Position numbers and translations under genes: made by a program. Under the pieces are notes generated by a model that saw only the letters and a program-made list of their open reading frames with translations, searched no databases and was not told the DNA's origin. A DNA stretch of 39,056 nucleotides from DASVWH01 sp036389715 (GTDB lineage Bacteria > Acidobacteriota > Blastocatellia > Pyrinomonadales > Pyrinomonadaceae): assembly GCA_036389715.1 (NCBI GenBank), contig DASVWH010000006.1, forward strand, positions 1 to 39,056. Reading direction: 5' to 3'. This document shows positions 36,086 to 39,056 of this stretch, piece after piece. The stretch's first letter is position 1; each line of letters starts with the position of its first letter.

Positions 36086-37870
36086 TCAGGGCTGCTCGGC
36101 GCGGGCCAGGACTGTCTCCGCGCGGCTCAAGCCCGAGAGCAGGGGCAGCCGCCGCCAGGGCTCGACGATCTCGATGGCGGCGCGCGCCGTCATCCGGCCA
36201 TTGCGCAGAACCTCGACCAGAGCAGTGCCCGGAGCGGCCTCTGCCGCGAGACGGAAGCCCGCCTGCCCTTCGTCCGTCAACTCGACGGCCGCCGAGACGG
36301 TCACGCCCGAAGAGTAAGTCAGCTTAACCGTCAGGGCATCGAGTCCGACCTGCGTTTGCGTGCCCGGCCCTGCGGCGTGCTCTTCAAAGACTTCCTCGCC
36401 CGTGAGAGCCGCGCCGGAGAGGACAATCCGGCTTCCGGCGGCGACCTCACCGGCCGCCCCAGCGCCCGCGAAAGATGGGGTTATGAGAGAGTCTTCCTGC
36501 CCGGAGGCGAGACCTTCAGGGGCTTCGACGACGAGGCCGCCCGCGACGTAGGCGATTTCGCCCGTCAGCGACTGTAAGCGCAGGCTGTAATCGCCCGCCG
36601 GAGCGCCCGCCCCGACCGCCACGTCGAAGCTCAGGACGGACAAATCGTGGCCGAAATCGGCCTGGGCGACGCTGGCCGGATCAACGCTCAGGAAAGGCGA
36701 TGCGACGGTCACGCCCGCCGCCGGAATCCGGTCCGGGTTGATGCCCTCCCCCGCGACGTAAACCCTGTAGGTGCGCCCGGCCAGGAGCGGGACGGCGATG
36801 GTCGAAAGCTGTGAGTTGAGACCGATGAAGGAGGGATTGATGAGCGCGGGCGAGCCGGAAAGCTGCGCGTTGTGCAGCAGGGTGGTCCCGGCCGAGACGC
36901 TGACCCTGCCAAGCTCTTCCGTGCGAAACGGGAGCGGCTGATTCAGCGAGAGCCCGGCGTAGGCCCCGCGCGGCGCGGCGATCTCGGCAGCGGCGACGAT
37001 GCCGTCGAGCGACTCGGCCAGCAGGCGATAACCGCCCGGCAGCAGCCCTTCGATTCGGTACGAGCCGTTGGCCAGCGTGATATTGCTGGCGCTGACGCGG
37101 CCCGTCGTCAGCTCTTCGGCCCAGACGTTTGCGCCGAAGACGGGAGCGCCGCTGCTGAAAGTGATGGTCCCGGCGATTGCGCCGCGCGCACTGGTCCCGA
37201 GCCGTCGTCCGTAAATCGCGGAGACGCCCGCGCGGTCATCTTCGGACAGAGTGCGCTGCGTCCAGGAAGGCAGGTTGTAGATGCCGTTTCTGCCCTGGCG
37301 CGGCTGCATGGTTGCGCCGACGACGCCGGAGTGTTCGAGCCCGAGCAGGTGGCCAAGCTCATGCGTCAGCGTGGCTTCGAGGTCGTAAGTGCCGGGCGTG
37401 CCGTCGGTCGAAAAAGGCTGGCCGGGATTGAGGACTACGTCTGCCTCCGTGATGTTTCCGGCGAGGTTTGAGAAGACGCGTGTGCGCGCGGGCATCTCGC
37501 TGCTCTTGCCCTGAAAGGCGGAGCTGTTCTCGGGCGTATGGGCCAGCGTAATCAGGTTAACGCCGTCGCCGACGCTGCCCGCCGCGCTGATTGATTGTCT
37601 CTCCGAAGCGGCGACGACGAAACGGATGTTGGCCGCCTCGGCCCAGTGTGCGAGCGCCCTGCGCGCAGCCCCGACGACATCGCTGCCAGCCTTGACGTTA
37701 GCGGGCGGCAATGTCAGCGATGACGAAAGCGCGATGTTGATCTTCTGGCCGGGCCACCTGAGCTGAACCGCAGGGGATGAGTCCGTGAACTGGAGCGTGT
37801 AGGGACAGACGGGTACTGCCGACAGTATCAACGTCGCCGAGAGCAGGAGGGCAGTGACCAGTTGACGCAT
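36086..37870 (-). CDS. Secreted matrixin-type metalloprotease with C-terminal beta domains
   Basis: The 594-residue protein begins with a signal peptide (hydrophobic residues 4-20; likely cleavage before YTLQFTD). The catalytic domain at about 24-210 has the metzincin zinc motif HELGHLLGLEH (His170, Glu171, His174, His180) with the Met-turn at Met188 (GATMQPRQG). NITEADVVLNPGQPF just upstream is typical of matrixin-like enzymes. A carboxypeptidase-regulatory-like beta domain lies at about 215-290 (IAGTITFSSGAPVFGANVWA). Beyond it, at about 300-590, are further strand-rich segments (GVTVASPFLSVDPASVAQAD, AGDYSLRLQSLTGE) of immunoglobulin-like character. The enzyme probably degrades extracellular proteins or peptides; its substrate is unknown. 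The ATG at 37868-37870 has a weak ribosome site. No propeptide cysteine switch is obvious. Confidence 0.88.
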   Translation of the reverse strand: MRQLVTALLLSATLILSAVPVCPYTLQFTDSSPAVQLRWPGQKINIALSSSLTLPPANVKAGSDVVGAARRALAHWAEAANIRFVVAASERQSISAAGSVGDGVNLITLAHTPENSSAFQGKSSEMPARTRVFSNLAGNITEADVVLNPGQPFSTDGTPGTYDLEATLTHELGHLLGLEHSGVVGATMQPRQGRNGIYNLPSWTQRTLSEDDRAGVSAIYGRRLGTSARGAIAGTITFSSGAPVFGANVWAEELTTGRVSASNITLANGSYRIEGLLPGGYRLLAESLDGIVAAAEIAAPRGAYAGLSLNQPLPFRTEELGRVSVSAGTTLLHNAQLSGSPALINPSFIGLNSQLSTIAVPLLAGRTYRVYVAGEGINPDRIPAAGVTVASPFLSVDPASVAQADFGHDLSVLSFDVAVGAGAPAGDYSLRLQSLTGEIAYVAGGLVVEAPEGLASGQEDSLITPSFAGAGAAGEVAAGSRIVLSGAALTGEEVFEEHAAGPGTQTQVGLDALTVKLTYSSGVTVSAAVELTDEGQAGFRLAAEAAPGTALVEVLRNGRMTARAAIEIVEPWRRLPLLSGLSRAETVLARAEQP

Positions 37871-38309
37871 CTGAATTTCCGGGTGCGTGCGTGGAGAAAA
37901 GCTCGAACAGGCTTGGTGAGACTCGGCTTCAAACTCGACATCGAGGCTGACGACTCGCGCCTTCGCCTGGGACCAGGGCCGGGCGGCTCGCTCCGGCCAG
38001 CCGCAATTTATACCACATTTTCGCCGGAATCCCGCTGCTCGGACCGCCGAAAACCCTGCGATTGCCCTTAATTCGCGTCTCGTCCGGCCACGGCTTGCAT
38101 TAAATAAATACGGTGCGCGCCCCGCAAACCCGCAAATTGCCTGATAATTCGAGTTGGCACGGCAATTGATTCAATTAGCCCGGCATCTAGCCTCGCGGCG
38201 GACGGAGCGGCGCGCCATTCTCTTGTTTGCCACGGCCGCAACGCCGCCCATTGTCTCTCGTATGCTCTTCCCGGCAGACAGAATAAAGCTTGGAGGTCTG
38301 GTCTATCCA
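37871..38309. other. Divergent intergenic region between protease and DUF1003 genes
   Basis: This 439-bp gap lies between divergent genes and should hold two promoters. An AT-rich patch at about 38095-38110 includes ATTAAATAAATA, and GGAGGT at 38292-38297 is the ribosome site of the next gene. A short inverted repeat, CAATTGATTCAATTAG, lies near 38162. I find no well-spaced promoter pair. The ATG at 38154, in frame with the DUF1003 gene, has no matching ribosome site. Confidence 0.4.
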
Positions 38310-39023
38310 ATGAGTAGTCAAGCCATGTCGCAAAGCGAGATCATGCGCAAGAACATCTCGGCGGTCGTCGAGATGCAGCACAAGGTGACGAAGTCGCGGA
38401 CGTTGCAGGGGCGCGTTGCCGATGTCATCACGGATTTCTCCGGCTCGATGGCCTTCGTTTATTTACATGCCGTCTGGTTTGGGCTCTGGATTCTGCTCAA
38501 CATCGGGCTGATACGCCTGCCGCGCATCAGCGAGTTCGACAAGTATCCTTTCGGACTGCTGACGCTGATCGTTTCGCTGGAGGCGATATTTCTTTCGACC
38601 TTCGTGCTGATCTCGCAGAACCGCCTGGCCAGCGCCAGCGAAAAGCGCGCCGAGCTTGACCTGCAAATCAACCTCCTGGCCGAGCAGAAGGCGACCAAGG
38701 TGCTGGAGATGCTCGACCAGGTGATGCAGCAGCTCGACGGGATGAGCAGCCGGATCAACTTCAAGCATGACCCGGAGCTACAGGCGCTCAAGGTCTCGCC
38801 CGACCCGCAGGAGGTGCTCGAAGTCATCGAAGAGACGGCCAAACAGGAGGCCCAGGAGGCCATCACCAGCGTCGTCGAAGACATCACCGACGAGATGGAG
38901 GCCGTCCGCGCAGAGGTCAAGCATACCAGCGGCAAACTCGCCGACGTGACATCGGAAGTCAAACAGATCAAGCAGGAGGTCGAAGGCATCACGACCGAAC
39001 AAGAGCGTATCTCGCTCAAATAA
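38310..39023 (+). CDS. DUF1003 membrane protein with coiled-coil tail
   Basis: The 237-residue protein has the DUF1003 signature at about residues 25-120: RVADVITDFSGSMAFVYLHA, followed by VWFGLWILLNIGL, then FDKYPFGLLTLIVSLEAIFL and STFVLISQNR, giving two membrane segments. The C-terminal tail (about 170-237) is a charged, heptad-rich helix (TKVLEMLDQVMQQLDGM, HTSGKLADVTSEVKQIKQEV) that probably multimerises. DUF1003 proteins are inner-membrane proteins of unknown function. The start at 38310 is preferred because GGAGGT is upstream and the protein then begins MSSQAMSQSEIMRKN; an in-frame ATG at 38154 lacks support. The gene is complete and is the last in the window. Confidence 0.88.
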   Translation: MSSQAMSQSEIMRKNISAVVEMQHKVTKSRTLQGRVADVITDFSGSMAFVYLHAVWFGLWILLNIGLIRLPRISEFDKYPFGLLTLIVSLEAIFLSTFVLISQNRLASASEKRAELDLQINLLAEQKATKVLEMLDQVMQQLDGMSSRINFKHDPELQALKVSPDPQEVLEVIEETAKQEAQEAITSVVEDITDEMEAVRAEVKHTSGKLADVTSEVKQIKQEVEGITTEQERISLK

Positions 39024-39056
39024 GACGGCCGCACGCAAAAGAGCAGGCACGAGGAG

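Overview
The window is a GC-rich (by eye well above 60%) bacterial chromosome segment carrying mostly housekeeping and regulatory genes. Lineage is inferred, not proven. Two paralogous small zinc-ribbon proteins with a CxxC-x17-CxxC tail, a DUF4388/J-domain/TPR protein, a DUF6941-like protein, an adenosylcobalamin-dependent ribonucleotide reductase and heptamer-repeat hairpins between genes fit Acidobacteriota, perhaps class Blastocatellia. I see no prophage, insertion sequence, CRISPR array or rRNA.

Layout. 1-1056: yggT (partial) and yggS on the minus strand. 1389-1961: a secreted Arg/Asp-rich protein. 1982-2167: a tRNA-Leu(CAG) unit with a near-consensus promoter and a terminator. 2292-2687: a stand-alone Fis-like DNA-binding protein. 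2731-7680 (minus): GNAT protein, M20-family protein with altered active-site motifs, NAD-dependent DNA ligase and a DUF6941-like protein. 7956-9335 (minus): GAF-histidine kinase. 9634-12973 (plus): leader ORF, DUF4388-J-TPR protein, HD-GYP-like protein and an uncharacterised protein. 13166-18479 (minus): PP2C-type phosphatase, MFS permease, PaaG-like crotonase and zinc-ribbon protein 1. 18810-21405: HDAC-like deacetylase (minus), then glycine-zipper and BON-domain envelope proteins (plus). 21781-23502 (minus): four small poorly characterised proteins. 23649-27967 (minus): MFS permease and nrdJ with an elaborate leader. 28221-29147 (plus): hslO. 29226-32509 (minus): a PspA partner, PspA and PurD. 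33031-33408 (plus): zinc-ribbon protein 2 behind a long leader. 33617-37870 (minus): APC permease and a secreted matrixin-like protease. 38310-39023 (plus): DUF1003 protein.

Shared themes are stress and envelope homeostasis (Hsp33, PspA, BON, glycine zipper, DUF1003), signalling (histidine kinase, PP2C phosphatase, HD-GYP-like) and nucleotide/DNA metabolism (NrdJ, PurD, LigA).

The two observations most worth following are: (i) the nrdJ upstream region, where a TTGACA-17-TATATT promoter is overlaid by NrdR-box-like sequences and followed by a roughly 200-nt structured leader containing an intrinsic-terminator-like hairpin, with no B12 box visible; and (ii) intergenic hairpins built from tandem 7-bp units (GTRAGCA or GTRAATA) in inverted arms, which begin exactly at the stop codon of the adjacent gene and carry stop codons in all three frames. 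Less regular purine/pyrimidine inverted repeats in two other gaps may be related.
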